Below are positions 1-5,554 of a stretch of DNA of 7,210 nt, in pieces. The notes beneath the pieces were generated by a model. The model made no database searches. It saw only the letters and a list, made by a program, of their open reading frames with translations, and had not been told where the DNA came from. Within the stretch, counting starts at the first letter, position 1, and each line of letters begins with the position of its first letter. The stretch is from JAKPNF01 sp031556275. Lineage in GTDB: Bacteria > Verrucomicrobiota > Verrucomicrobiia > Opitutales > JAKPNF01. The DNA lies in contig JAVBTG010000177.1 of NCBI GenBank assembly GCA_031556275.1, forward strand, positions 1 to 7,210, given 5' to 3'. Position numbers and translations under genes: made by a program.

Positions 1-1102
1 AGTCGATGCTCTCCCACGCGCTCAGGGGAGGATTGTAACAGGACGCCTCACTCGGCAGGCTCGAAAAATTGAACTGTTTCTCGCCAAAAACCTTCCAGTT
101 GAGACTCAGCCGCGGGCTTGTGAACTTTTCGGGGTCGTAGCCGTGTGCGTTGTTGTCGACCAAGAGGTGCTTCGCCATCTCGCCCGAGACGGTGCCAAAC
201 TCCATCGCGCTGAGCATGTAGCCGCCGATCACGTCGACCAGCGTGTCGTCAAAAAACACGAATACGTTGCCGTCGACGATTTTCGATATCTGTCGGACAT
301 GCTTGGACTGTAAGTCGGCGTCCGTTTCCGTCTCCCAGTTGTGGAACAGCACAAACGTGGGTTCCTGGGCGATTTTTTCAAGCTGTTTGTACATCTGCTC
401 CGTCGACGTGGCGGCGCCGTTGATGTAAAAAAACTTCACATCGCCGATGTGTCTCACGGGGCGCTCGTCTTCGGGGAGGGCTTTTAGGGCGGCTACCCTT
501 TCCTTCACAAACTCCTCGATCAAGAGGCCTTCATACCACGCGTCGCAAATGAGCACGACGTTTTTGGTGTCGGGGAGCAGCGACATCCCAAGCCCGATGG
601 TCTTGCCTATCTCCATGGGCGTTTTTATCACCGTCACATTGGGCTCGTCGGCGATCGGCAGGGGGGCCAAGTCGATGTGCCCCGCAAGCAGCAGCGGAAT
701 GTCCTTGGGCAGCGCATCGTAAATCTCGACGACGCGCGCCATGGCGGTGTCGTCAAAGACCACCAGCATGTCCGCGTTCACGGCCTTGAGTTGTTCAAGC
801 ACGTACGCCGCCAGTTTCTCGGGCGTGTCGGCGCCCAGCGCGTCGATCGCGTCGATGTCCACGTGCACGATGGTGCAGTCGTCGTTTTTGAAAACCGAGT
901 CAAACCCGTAAATAAGCCCCCGCCCCCAGCCTTCCTCCTGTATCGAGGAGGAGGATATCGCGAAAATATTTTTCTTGAGCCTGCCCGCGCCCGCGCCGTT
1001 GGGTTCGGTCCCGTGCAAGGGCGAAATCACGGCAAACCACGGCAACGCAAAGGCAAAACAGCCAAACATAGCGGCCGATAACTTTCGATTTATCCTAATC
1101 AT
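1..1102 (-). CDS. N-terminal part of a periplasmic-sensor protein, probably a histidine kinase (partial, runs off the left edge)
   Basis: The minus strand is open from an ATG at 1102-1100 to the window edge, giving 367 residues with no stop. The start at 1102 is preferred over the ATG at 1069. It adds a basic n-region (MIRINRKLSAA) to the hydrophobic stretch CFAFALPWFAVI, making a proper signal peptide or membrane anchor, and an in-frame TAG lies two codons upstream. No clear Shine-Dalgarno site is visible. From about residue 45 to 315 the protein alternates beta strands and helices like the ABC_sub_bind-type periplasmic fold: VVFDDTAMARVV at 113-124, then IPLLLAGH, then DTKNVVLICDAWYEG at 178-192. 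The tail at 335-363 (NWKVFG, SSLP, PPLSAWE) resembles the 'dWr-L-rWgi-LPpgs-P-slWe' stretch that in known sensor kinases links this domain to the membrane and kinase module. By that analogy it would sense a small ligand outside the cytoplasm and signal inward. The kinase domain itself is not in the window, so a diguanylate cyclase or other output remains possible. Family call by eye, moderately sure. Confidence 0.7.
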   Translation of the reverse strand, partial: MIRINRKLSAAMFGCFAFALPWFAVISPLHGTEPNGAGAGRLKKNIFAISSSSIQEEGWGRGLIYGFDSVFKNDDCTIVHVDIDAIDALGADTPEKLAAYVLEQLKAVNADMLVVFDDTAMARVVEIYDALPKDIPLLLAGHIDLAPLPIADEPNVTVIKTPMEIGKTIGLGMSLLPDTKNVVLICDAWYEGLLIEEFVKERVAALKALPEDERPVRHIGDVKFFYINGAATSTEQMYKQLEKIAQEPTFVLFHNWETETDADLQSKHVRQISKIVDGNVFVFFDDTLVDVIGGYMLSAMEFGTVSGEMAKHLLVDNNAHGYDPEKFTSPRLSLNWKVFGEKQFNFSSLPSEASCYNPPLSAWESID

Positions 1103-1266
1103 ACACTATGTCTGTTGTCGTGGATTGCCTATGTTATGTCAAGCCTTCTCAAAATGTAAAAATAACTTAACGTGTTAATTAAAAAAAAGATGCGTAAAAT
1201 TCCACGCGCTTTCATTTTATGGCATCGCCGCGCGGCGGATAAATTCCTTCCTAATAAATTGATCGT

Positions 1267-1295
1267 TTGCAATATGAATGGTTCCGTGTTATTCT
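1267..1295 (+). promoter_or_regulatory. Candidate sigma70-like promoter for the 106-codon gene
   Basis: TTGCAA at 1267-1272 and TATTCT at 1290-1295 are separated by 17 bp, each matching 4 of 6 consensus bases, inside AT-rich DNA. Transcription would begin near 1302, at the edge of the palindrome CTCTATAGAG, leaving a leader of about 200 nt before the start at 1509. The match is moderate and the organism's sigma preferences are unknown. Confidence 0.3.
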
Positions 1296-1495
1296 CTATA
1301 GAGTAGTAGTTTTCCTAAAACGGTTCACATTCACTGGAGATGGAATTGCCCTGCACAGCACGCTTTTTGGACGCGACGCAAAGCCGTGTGGAATGTGATA
1401 TCCCTGTAACAACGAGTCGCTTAAAAGGTTTTTACGCGCGGTTTTTCGCCGCGCCGGCATGGGAGCCGCGTTTTCGTGCGTCGGCCATGCATGGG

Positions 1496-1503
1496 AAGGA
1501 GGG
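1496..1503 (+). promoter_or_regulatory. Strong ribosome-binding site that fixes the start at 1509
   Basis: AAGGAGGG ends 5 nt before the ATG at 1509. It falls inside the coding frame if the in-frame GTG at 1476 or ATG at 1491 were used, so it argues for the shorter protein. Confidence 0.7.
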
Positions 1504-1508
1504 TCGGT

Positions 1509-1829
1509 ATGTACGGGCCGTCCGATAACACCGCCGGGCTCCCGCAGGCCCTGCAGATGCACCAGCGCATCGGCGCGGCGCTGGACCGCCTGAACGGATG
1601 CCATTTGGAGCCCGTCACGGAGGCGGGAAACTCCCAGCGCGAAGAACTGGTCATCGTCCGCCTCTACCTAAAGCTTGACCCGAACATCGACTTGGACGCC
1701 CTCGTGCAAGCCCTCGCCGACATCGGGCTGGACTGCTGCCGCAAACCCACGTTTGAGACGCGCGGCGTGTTCGTCTATCCGGCCGCGCAGGACATGGATT
1801 TCTTTTTGTTCGTCGAGTTCGAAAAATAG
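1509..1829 (+). CDS. Hypothetical protein, 106 aa, unknown function, upstream of pyrH
   Basis: I do not recognise a family. The start at 1509 is chosen because an AAGGAGGG site sits 5 nt upstream; starts at 1491 (ATG) or 1476 (GTG) would add 6 or 11 arginine-rich residues. The protein has an N-terminal amphipathic helix (about residues 11-30, LPQALQMHQRIGAALDRLNG), then a probable beta strand (EELVIVRLYLKL, 45-56), a helix (DLDALVQALADIGL, 61-74), a Cys-Cys pair at 76-77, and two more strands (RGVFVYP, 85-91; DFFLFVEFEK, 97-106). That helix-strand-helix-strand-strand order could form a small ferredoxin-like or other alpha/beta domain. There is no signal peptide or membrane segment, so it is probably cytosolic. 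It ends 76 nt before the preferred pyrH start. That gap holds a separate pyrH promoter candidate, so co-transcription is possible but not required. Its codon composition resembles its neighbours. Real gene likely; function unknown. Confidence 0.7.
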   Translation: MYGPSDNTAGLPQALQMHQRIGAALDRLNGCHLEPVTEAGNSQREELVIVRLYLKLDPNIDLDALVQALADIGLDCCRKPTFETRGVFVYPAAQDMDFFLFVEFEK

Positions 1830-1853
1830 GCCGGGGCATGTTTTGCTCAACGG

Positions 1854-1883
1854 TTGACGAAACGCGCAAAAGCACGCCATAAT
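1854..1883 (+). promoter_or_regulatory. Candidate sigma70-like promoter for pyrH-frr
   Basis: TTGACG at 1854-1859 and CATAAT at 1878-1883 each match 5 of 6 consensus bases, with an 18-bp spacer. The -10 box overlaps the first possible pyrH ATG at 1882. Transcription starting near 1890 would exclude that ATG and leave a leader of about 16 nt before the ATG at 1906. A short palindrome TCAAC-G-GTTGA (1847-1857) overlaps the -35 box. Confidence 0.5.
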
Positions 1884-1905
1884 GGGGCAACCTCTCTCCC
1901 ATTCC

Positions 1906-2652
1906 ATGCCCGCACCCAAAGCCAAATCCGCAAAAAAACCGAAATTTAAACGCGTCGTCCTCAAACTCAGCGGCGAAGCCCTGCGCGGCGACAAGAACAA
2001 CGAGACGATCGACCCGGACATCCTCCTGCGCGTGTGCAAGCAGATCAAGACCGTGCACGACATGGGGGTGCAAGTGTGCGTCGTCGTGGGCGGCGGCAAC
2101 ATTTTCCGCGGCCTGCCCGCCCAGAAAAACCGCGGCATGGACCGCACGACGGGCGACTACATGGGCATGCTCGCCACCGTGATCAACGGCATGGCGCTGA
2201 TGGACTGCCTCGAATGCCTCGGCGCCAGCGTGCGCGTGATGACGGCGATTCCCATGGAAAAAGTGGCCGAGCCCTTCATCCTGCGCCGCGCCCTGCGCCA
2301 CTTGGACAAAAAGCGCATCGTCATCTTCGTCGCGGGCACGGGCAACCCCTATTTCTCGACGGACACCTGCGCCGCCCTGCGCGCCTCCGAAATGGGCGCG
2401 GAATGCATCCTCAAAGCCACCAACGTCGACGGCGTGTACGACAAGGATCCCCGCAAGTTCAAGGACGCCAAACGCTACAAGGAGCTCGGCTTTGTCGACG
2501 CCCTGCGCGAGCGCCTCAACGTGATGGATTCCACGGCCTTTTCGCTGTGCTTGGACAACAATATCCCCATAAAGGTTTTCAACCTCAACACGCCCGACTC
2601 CATTCCCCTCTCCGTCGTTTCCGACCAGATCGGCACGCTCGTGCATTCCTGA
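1906..2652 (+). CDS. pyrH: UMP kinase (uridylate kinase), bacterial type
   Basis: This cytosolic enzyme phosphorylates UMP to UDP with ATP, a key step of pyrimidine nucleotide synthesis. It belongs to the amino-acid-kinase fold and normally forms hexamers. Numbered from the start at 1906 (248 aa), visible landmarks are the phosphate-binding KLSGEAL at 20-26, GGGNIFRG at 62-69, DYMGMLATVING at 84-95, GTGNPYFSTDT at 144-154 and KATNVDGVYDKDP at 170-182, all typical of bacterial UMP kinases. An in-frame ATG at 1882 would add eight residues, but it lies inside a strong -10-like hexamer, so 1906 is preferred; neither start has a clear Shine-Dalgarno site. The N-terminus carries a lysine-rich tail (MPAPKAKSAKKPKFKR) longer than in the E. 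coli enzyme. frr follows after 39 nt, a common bacterial pairing. Product call is very secure; the start is moderately secure. Confidence 0.97.
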   Translation: MPAPKAKSAKKPKFKRVVLKLSGEALRGDKNNETIDPDILLRVCKQIKTVHDMGVQVCVVVGGGNIFRGLPAQKNRGMDRTTGDYMGMLATVINGMALMDCLECLGASVRVMTAIPMEKVAEPFILRRALRHLDKKRIVIFVAGTGNPYFSTDTCAALRASEMGAECILKATNVDGVYDKDPRKFKDAKRYKELGFVDALRERLNVMDSTAFSLCLDNNIPIKVFNLNTPDSIPLSVVSDQIGTLVHS

Positions 2653-2691
2653 TTTTCACCCCGCCATCCCACATCTAAAAAGGACATCTTT

Positions 2692-3246
2692 ATGAACCCA
2701 ACCCTCTCCAAAATGCGCGCCGACATGCAAAAGGCGATCGAGCACACGATCCACGAATTCGGCACCCTGCACACCGGCAAAGCCTCGCCCTCGATGGTCG
2801 AGAACATTCAGGTCGACGTCTACGGCTCGATGATGCGCATCCGCGACATCGCCTCCATCATGACCCCCGACGCCCGTCTGATCCAAATCCAGCCGTGGGA
2901 CAAGAGCGCCCTCAAGCCGATTGAAAAGGCCATCCAGCAGGACAAGATCGGCGTGAACCCTGTCATCCACGGCGACACGGTGCGCTGCCCCCTGCCGGAG
3001 CTCAGCCGCGAGCGCCGCGCCGAGCTGGCGAAGGCCGCGTCCACCATGGGCGAAGAAGGCAAGGTCCGCATCCGCGCGGTGCGCCGCGACGCCATGGACG
3101 CGCTGAAAAAACTCCAAAAGGACAGCGCCATCACCGAGGACGACCTCAAGCGCGCCGAAAAGGACGTGCAGGCCGAGCACGACAAATTCATCGCCCAGAT
3201 CGGCAAGCTCGTTTCCGACAAGGAAGCCGAGCTCATGAAGGTCTAA
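2692..3246 (+). CDS. frr: Ribosome recycling factor
   Basis: The 184-residue length is standard for ribosome recycling factor, which works with EF-G to split post-termination ribosomes in the cytosol. The two-domain, tRNA-mimic layout is visible. Helix 1 (residues 1-29) leads into the conserved HTGKASPSMVENIQVDVYGS. Domain II (about 31-104) contains IQPWDKSALKPIEKAI at 66-81 and GVNP at 87-90. The long C-terminal helices carry the conserved VRRDAMDALKKL at 130-141, whose arginines contact 23S rRNA in studied homologues. An AAAAAGGA site lies 7 nt before the ATG, better than that of pyrH. It is probably co-transcribed with pyrH, and a terminator-like hairpin starts 13 nt after the stop. Nothing is missing or unusual. 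Confidence 0.97.
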   Translation: MNPTLSKMRADMQKAIEHTIHEFGTLHTGKASPSMVENIQVDVYGSMMRIRDIASIMTPDARLIQIQPWDKSALKPIEKAIQQDKIGVNPVIHGDTVRCPLPELSRERRAELAKAASTMGEEGKVRIRAVRRDAMDALKKLQKDSAITEDDLKRAEKDVQAEHDKFIAQIGKLVSDKEAELMKV

Positions 3247-3259
3247 CCCGGACCGAATG

Positions 3260-3290
3260 GGGCGCGCGCTGCTAAAGCCCGCGCCCTTTT
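3260..3290 (+). terminator. Probable intrinsic terminator after frr
   Basis: GGGCGCG (3260-3266) pairs with CGCGCCC (3280-3286). After one C-C mismatch, GC pairs with GC, around a 7-nt loop TGCTAAA. TTTT follows at once (3287-3290). The stem is very GC-rich but the T-tract is short and then interrupted, so read-through into proB is plausible. Confidence 0.55.
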
Positions 3291-3314
3291 CGCAGGGGAA
3301 AAAACTTTCCTCCC

Positions 3315-4421
3315 ATGTCATTCCTTCCCGAAAAGGTCAAACGCGTGGTCTTCAAACTGGGCACGGGCGTGCTCACGCGCGGCGTTGGCCAGCTCGACAA
3401 CGAGCGCATCGCGGGCATCGGCCGCGAGATCGCGGCCCTGCGCAAACGCGGGATCGAGGTGGTCGTCGTCAGCTCAGGGGCGGTCGGCCTCGGCATGGGG
3501 CGGCTCGGCCTGAAAAAGCGGCCCAAGGCCCTCAGCTCCGTGCAAAAATGCGCGGCGGTCGGCCAGAGTATTTTGATAGAAACGTGGCAGCAGGCGCTCG
3601 AACCCTTCGGCCTGAACGTGGCGCAGCTGCTGCTCACGCGCGAGGACGTGCGCGGCCGCGCCCGCCATGTCGCGGTCAAAACCCTTTTGGACGAGATCAT
3701 CGCCGACGGCATCGTTCCCGTCAGCAACGAGCACGACTCGGTCTCCGCGCAGGAAATCAAATTCGGCGACAACGACGTGCTCAGCGCCCTGACGGCGATC
3801 CTCACCCGCGCGGATTTGCTCGTCATCCTCTCGACGGCCCCGGGGTTGATCGACATGAAGGGCACGGGCAAGATCATTCCGGTCGTGGAAAAGATCACCC
3901 CGCAGATCGAGGCGATGGCCAGCGGCACGACGAGCGCCACCGCCGTCGGCGGCATGATCACCAAGATCCACGCGGCCCAGATCGCCACGCGCGCGGGGTG
4001 CGGCGTCTATATCGCCAGCGGCGAGGAGCCCGCCGTCGTCGCGGCCCTTTTCGCGGGAAAGGCGACCGGCACTTTCTTTGTCCCCAACAAGATACCGATG
4101 GAGTCGCGCAAGCGCTGGATCGCCTATTTCAACCATCCCAAGGGCGGCGTGCGCGTCGACGCGGGAGCGGAAAAGGCGCTGCGCAAGGGGGTTGCGAGCC
4201 TGCTGGCCAAGGGCGTCGCCGAGGTGTGCGGGGCGTTTTCGCAAGGGGAAGTGATTTTCGTGAAGGGCGCCGGCGGCGAGACGATCGCGCGCGGGATCGC
4301 GGTATTTTCGAGCGAGGAAACGGGGCGTATTTTGGGGAAAACATCCGCCGAAATCCGCCAGATGCTGCCGCGGCGCAAACGCACGGAAGTCATCCACCAC
4401 GACGCGCTGACGCTGTTATAA
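3315..4421 (+). CDS. proB: Glutamate 5-kinase with C-terminal PUA domain
   Basis: ProB phosphorylates L-glutamate to gamma-glutamyl phosphate, the first and normally proline-feedback-inhibited step of proline synthesis, in the cytosol. The 368 residues match the two-domain form. The amino-acid-kinase domain spans about 8-258: VVFKLGTGVLTR at 11-22, VVVSSGAVGLGMGRLGL at 50-66, the TREDVRGRARH segment at 108-118, the substrate-site SNEHDSVS at 137-144, FGDNDVLSAL at 150-159 and VGGMITKIHAA at 211-221. The PUA domain spans about 275-360 and ends in EVIHHDALTLL. The usual T-G-G-M of the kinase domain reads V-G-G-M here, a small variation. The only purine-rich ribosome-site candidate, AGGGGA at 3294-3299, is 15 nt from the ATG, longer than usual; a weak GGAAA/TTTCC hairpin between them could shorten the effective distance. 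No proA (the next enzyme) follows. Expression may depend on read-through of the hairpin after frr. Confidence 0.96.
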   Translation: MSFLPEKVKRVVFKLGTGVLTRGVGQLDNERIAGIGREIAALRKRGIEVVVVSSGAVGLGMGRLGLKKRPKALSSVQKCAAVGQSILIETWQQALEPFGLNVAQLLLTREDVRGRARHVAVKTLLDEIIADGIVPVSNEHDSVSAQEIKFGDNDVLSALTAILTRADLLVILSTAPGLIDMKGTGKIIPVVEKITPQIEAMASGTTSATAVGGMITKIHAAQIATRAGCGVYIASGEEPAVVAALFAGKATGTFFVPNKIPMESRKRWIAYFNHPKGGVRVDAGAEKALRKGVASLLAKGVAEVCGAFSQGEVIFVKGAGGETIARGIAVFSSEETGRILGKTSAEIRQMLPRRKRTEVIHHDALTLL

Positions 4422-4422
4422 T
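4414..4422 (+). promoter_or_regulatory. Extended -10-like element at the end of proB
   Basis: TGTTATAAT is an exact TGnTATAAT extended -10 consensus overlapping the proB stop codon. No recognisable -35 box lies 16-18 bp upstream. If active, it would start a transcript near 4429 that ends at the terminator about 65 nt later. It may be a chance match. Confidence 0.25.
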
Positions 4423-4450
4423 GAACAATTTTGAACAGTTTTGAACAAAA
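4421..4450 (+). repeat. Three tandem imperfect 10-bp repeats containing TGAACA
   Basis: ATGAACAATT, TTGAACAGTT and TTGAACAAAA follow each other directly, so TGAACA recurs at 4422, 4432 and 4442, exactly 10 bp apart. A fourth copy lies at 4463 inside the terminator stem and loop. The spacing of about one helical turn would suit a protein-binding site, but short AT-rich sequence can produce this by chance. Confidence 0.6.
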
Positions 4451-4452
4451 AT

Positions 4453-4493
4453 AAACACCCGTTGAACAAAATCTCAACGGGTGTTTTGTTTTT
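4453..4493 (+). terminator. Strong intrinsic terminator after proB
   Basis: AAACACCCGTTGA (4453-4465) pairs perfectly with TCAACGGGTGTTT (4474-4486), a 13-bp stem with an 8-nt loop. A T-rich run TTTTGTTTTT (4484-4493) follows. The A-rich 5' side means it could also work on the opposite strand. It closes the proB unit and insulates the ABC operon. Confidence 0.9.
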
Positions 4494-4510
4494 AATAACC
4501 CTTTTTACGA

Positions 4511-4528
4511 TTTGCGCGGTTGCGCAAA
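4511..4528. promoter_or_regulatory. Inverted repeat, candidate operator in the ABC-importer promoter
   Basis: TTTGCGC (4511-4517) and GCGCAAA (4522-4528) form a perfect 7+7 bp inverted repeat with a 4-bp spacer. It covers the -35 box and most of the spacer up to the -10 box. A dimeric repressor bound there would block RNA polymerase. No regulator gene lies beside it. Confidence 0.45.
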
Positions 4529-4540
4529 AAGCGCCATAAT
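4512..4540 (+). promoter_or_regulatory. Candidate promoter of the ABC-importer operon
   Basis: TTGCGC at 4512-4517 (3 of 6) and CATAAT at 4535-4540 (5 of 6) are 17 bp apart, just after the proB terminator. Transcription would begin near 4547, only about 3 nt before the ATG at 4550, so the message could be leaderless. The -10 side closely resembles the element in front of pyrH. Confidence 0.5.
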
Positions 4541-4549
4541 AAATGGTTG

Positions 4550-5518
4550 ATGAAAATACGAATCTTTGCCCTTTTGGCGGCCCTCTGTTTGTTTGCCGGT
4601 TGCGGGAAATCGGAAAACGCGAGCGACGGCAAAACCGTCTTGCGGGTCGGCTACTTTCCCAACATCACCCACGCGCAGGCGTTGGTCGCGCAGCAGACGG
4701 GGTGGTTTGAGAAGCGATTGGGGCCGAACGTGAAGATCGAGTGGATCCATTTTAACGCCGGGCCCAGCGCGATGGAGTCGCTCTTCGCCAAGGCGATCGA
4801 CCTCACCTATGTGGGGCCGAACCCCGCGATCAACGCCTTCGCGAAATCGCGGGGGGAGGACGTGCGGATCGTCGCGGGCAGCGTCGACGGCGGCGCGGCC
4901 CTGATCGTGAACCCCAAGTCCGGGATTGAGAAGCCCGCCGACTTCAAGGGCAAGCGCGTGGGCACGCCCCAGTTTGCCAACACCCAAGACGTGGCCTGCC
5001 GCGCGTGGCTCATCAAGCAGGGCTTTAACGTGACGGTGGGCGGCGGCGACGTCTCGGTGATCCCTACCGCCAACCCCGACCAGCTTTCCCTTTTCAGCCG
5101 CGGCAACCTCGACGCGGTGTGGACCGTCGAGCCGTGGGCCACCCGTTTGGAGACGGAGGCGGGCGGCAAGGCTTTTATCGAACAGAAGGATACCGTGACG
5201 ACTATTTTGGTCAGCAGCGTGGGCATGCTCAAAAAAGACCCGGAGCTGGTCAACAAATTCGTGGAGGGGCACAAGGAGCTGACGCGGTGGGTCAAGGATC
5301 ATCCGGCCGAGGCGCAGGAGCTCGCGCTCAAGCAGATTGAGGCGGTCACCCGGGGAAAACTCGACCCCACGCTGATCGCGCAGGCGTGGAAGCGCTTGAT
5401 TTTCACGCCGGTTTTGAACCGCGCTTCGCTGGAGGATTTCGTGGATCAAGCCTTCGCCTGCGGCTTTTTGAAGGAGCGCCTCGACATCGACCGGCTCGAC
5501 GCTGCTTCCGGCAAGTAA
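4550..5518 (+). CDS. ABC importer substrate-binding lipoprotein, nitrate/sulfonate/taurine family
   Basis: This 322-residue protein is the solute-capturing part of an ABC importer. MKIRIFALLAALCLFAGC is a lipoprotein signal, with Cys18 as the lipidated residue after an LFAG lipobox, so it is probably anchored at the membrane facing the periplasm. The mature part is a two-lobe SsuA/TauA/NMT1-like binding fold: LRVGYFPNITHAQALVAQQ at 31-49, FNAGPSAMESLF at 68-79, YVGPNPAINAF at 87-97, GTPQFANTQDVA at 138-149, GNLDAVWTVEPWATRL at 185-200. The GPNPAINA and EPWATRL stretches are typical of proteins annotated for aliphatic sulfonates, but nitrate, taurine or thiamine-precursor binding cannot be excluded. 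A TTG at 4520 in the same frame would add ten residues, but it lies upstream of and through the -10 box, so ATG 4550 is chosen. No Shine-Dalgarno site is present. It is followed after 36 nt by its ATPase. Confidence 0.93.
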   Translation: MKIRIFALLAALCLFAGCGKSENASDGKTVLRVGYFPNITHAQALVAQQTGWFEKRLGPNVKIEWIHFNAGPSAMESLFAKAIDLTYVGPNPAINAFAKSRGEDVRIVAGSVDGGAALIVNPKSGIEKPADFKGKRVGTPQFANTQDVACRAWLIKQGFNVTVGGGDVSVIPTANPDQLSLFSRGNLDAVWTVEPWATRLETEAGGKAFIEQKDTVTTILVSSVGMLKKDPELVNKFVEGHKELTRWVKDHPAEAQELALKQIEAVTRGKLDPTLIAQAWKRLIFTPVLNRASLEDFVDQAFACGFLKERLDIDRLDAASGK

Positions 5519-5554
5519 CGCGCCTTTTTCGGCACCCAAGCCCCGCTATTTCCA

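Larger units (their letters stand above)
1103..1508. other. Divergent intergenic region, about 400 bp, no convincing gene
   Basis: This gap separates the leftward sensor gene from the rightward 106-codon gene. Its left half (about 1135-1310) is distinctly more AT-rich than the rest of the window. It contains a perfect 12-bp palindrome CGCCGCGCGGCG at 1226-1237, a 10-bp palindrome CTCTATAGAG at 1294-1303, and a GCGCGG/CCGCGC hairpin at 1436-1454 with a 7-nt loop. On the minus strand a perfect TTGACA lies at 1142-1137, but no good -10 hexamer follows at 16-18 bp, so I do not call a promoter for the sensor gene. No tRNA, known riboswitch or convincing protein was seen. It is probably regulatory DNA plus a roughly 200-nt leader. 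Confidence 0.5.

Noticed and set aside
677..1178. Plus-strand open frames across the sensor gene
   Set aside because: Their translations are low-complexity shadows of the minus-strand sensor, which has a signal peptide, a recognisable fold and a long open frame.
1321..1365. A stretch reading FTFTGDGIALHS that recalls the N-terminus of LpxC
   Set aside because: The LpxC motif is G-x-G-L-H-[ST]-G; here two extra residues intervene, no ATG precedes it, and the frame stops a few codons later with no LpxC-like sequence in any frame after it. Probably coincidence.
1651..2646. A 331-codon minus-strand open frame opposite pyrH
   Set aside because: It is antisense to a clearly conserved gene and its histidine- and alanine-rich translation is typical of a GC-rich shadow frame.
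3257..4444. A 395-codon plus-strand frame overlapping proB
   Set aside because: It is out of frame with proB and yields an arginine/glycine-rich product without any domain; proB is unambiguous.
4421..4444. A 7-codon frame MNNFEQF directly after the proB stop (TAATG overlap)
   Set aside because: It has no ribosome site of its own and arises from the TGAACA repeats; too short to support.
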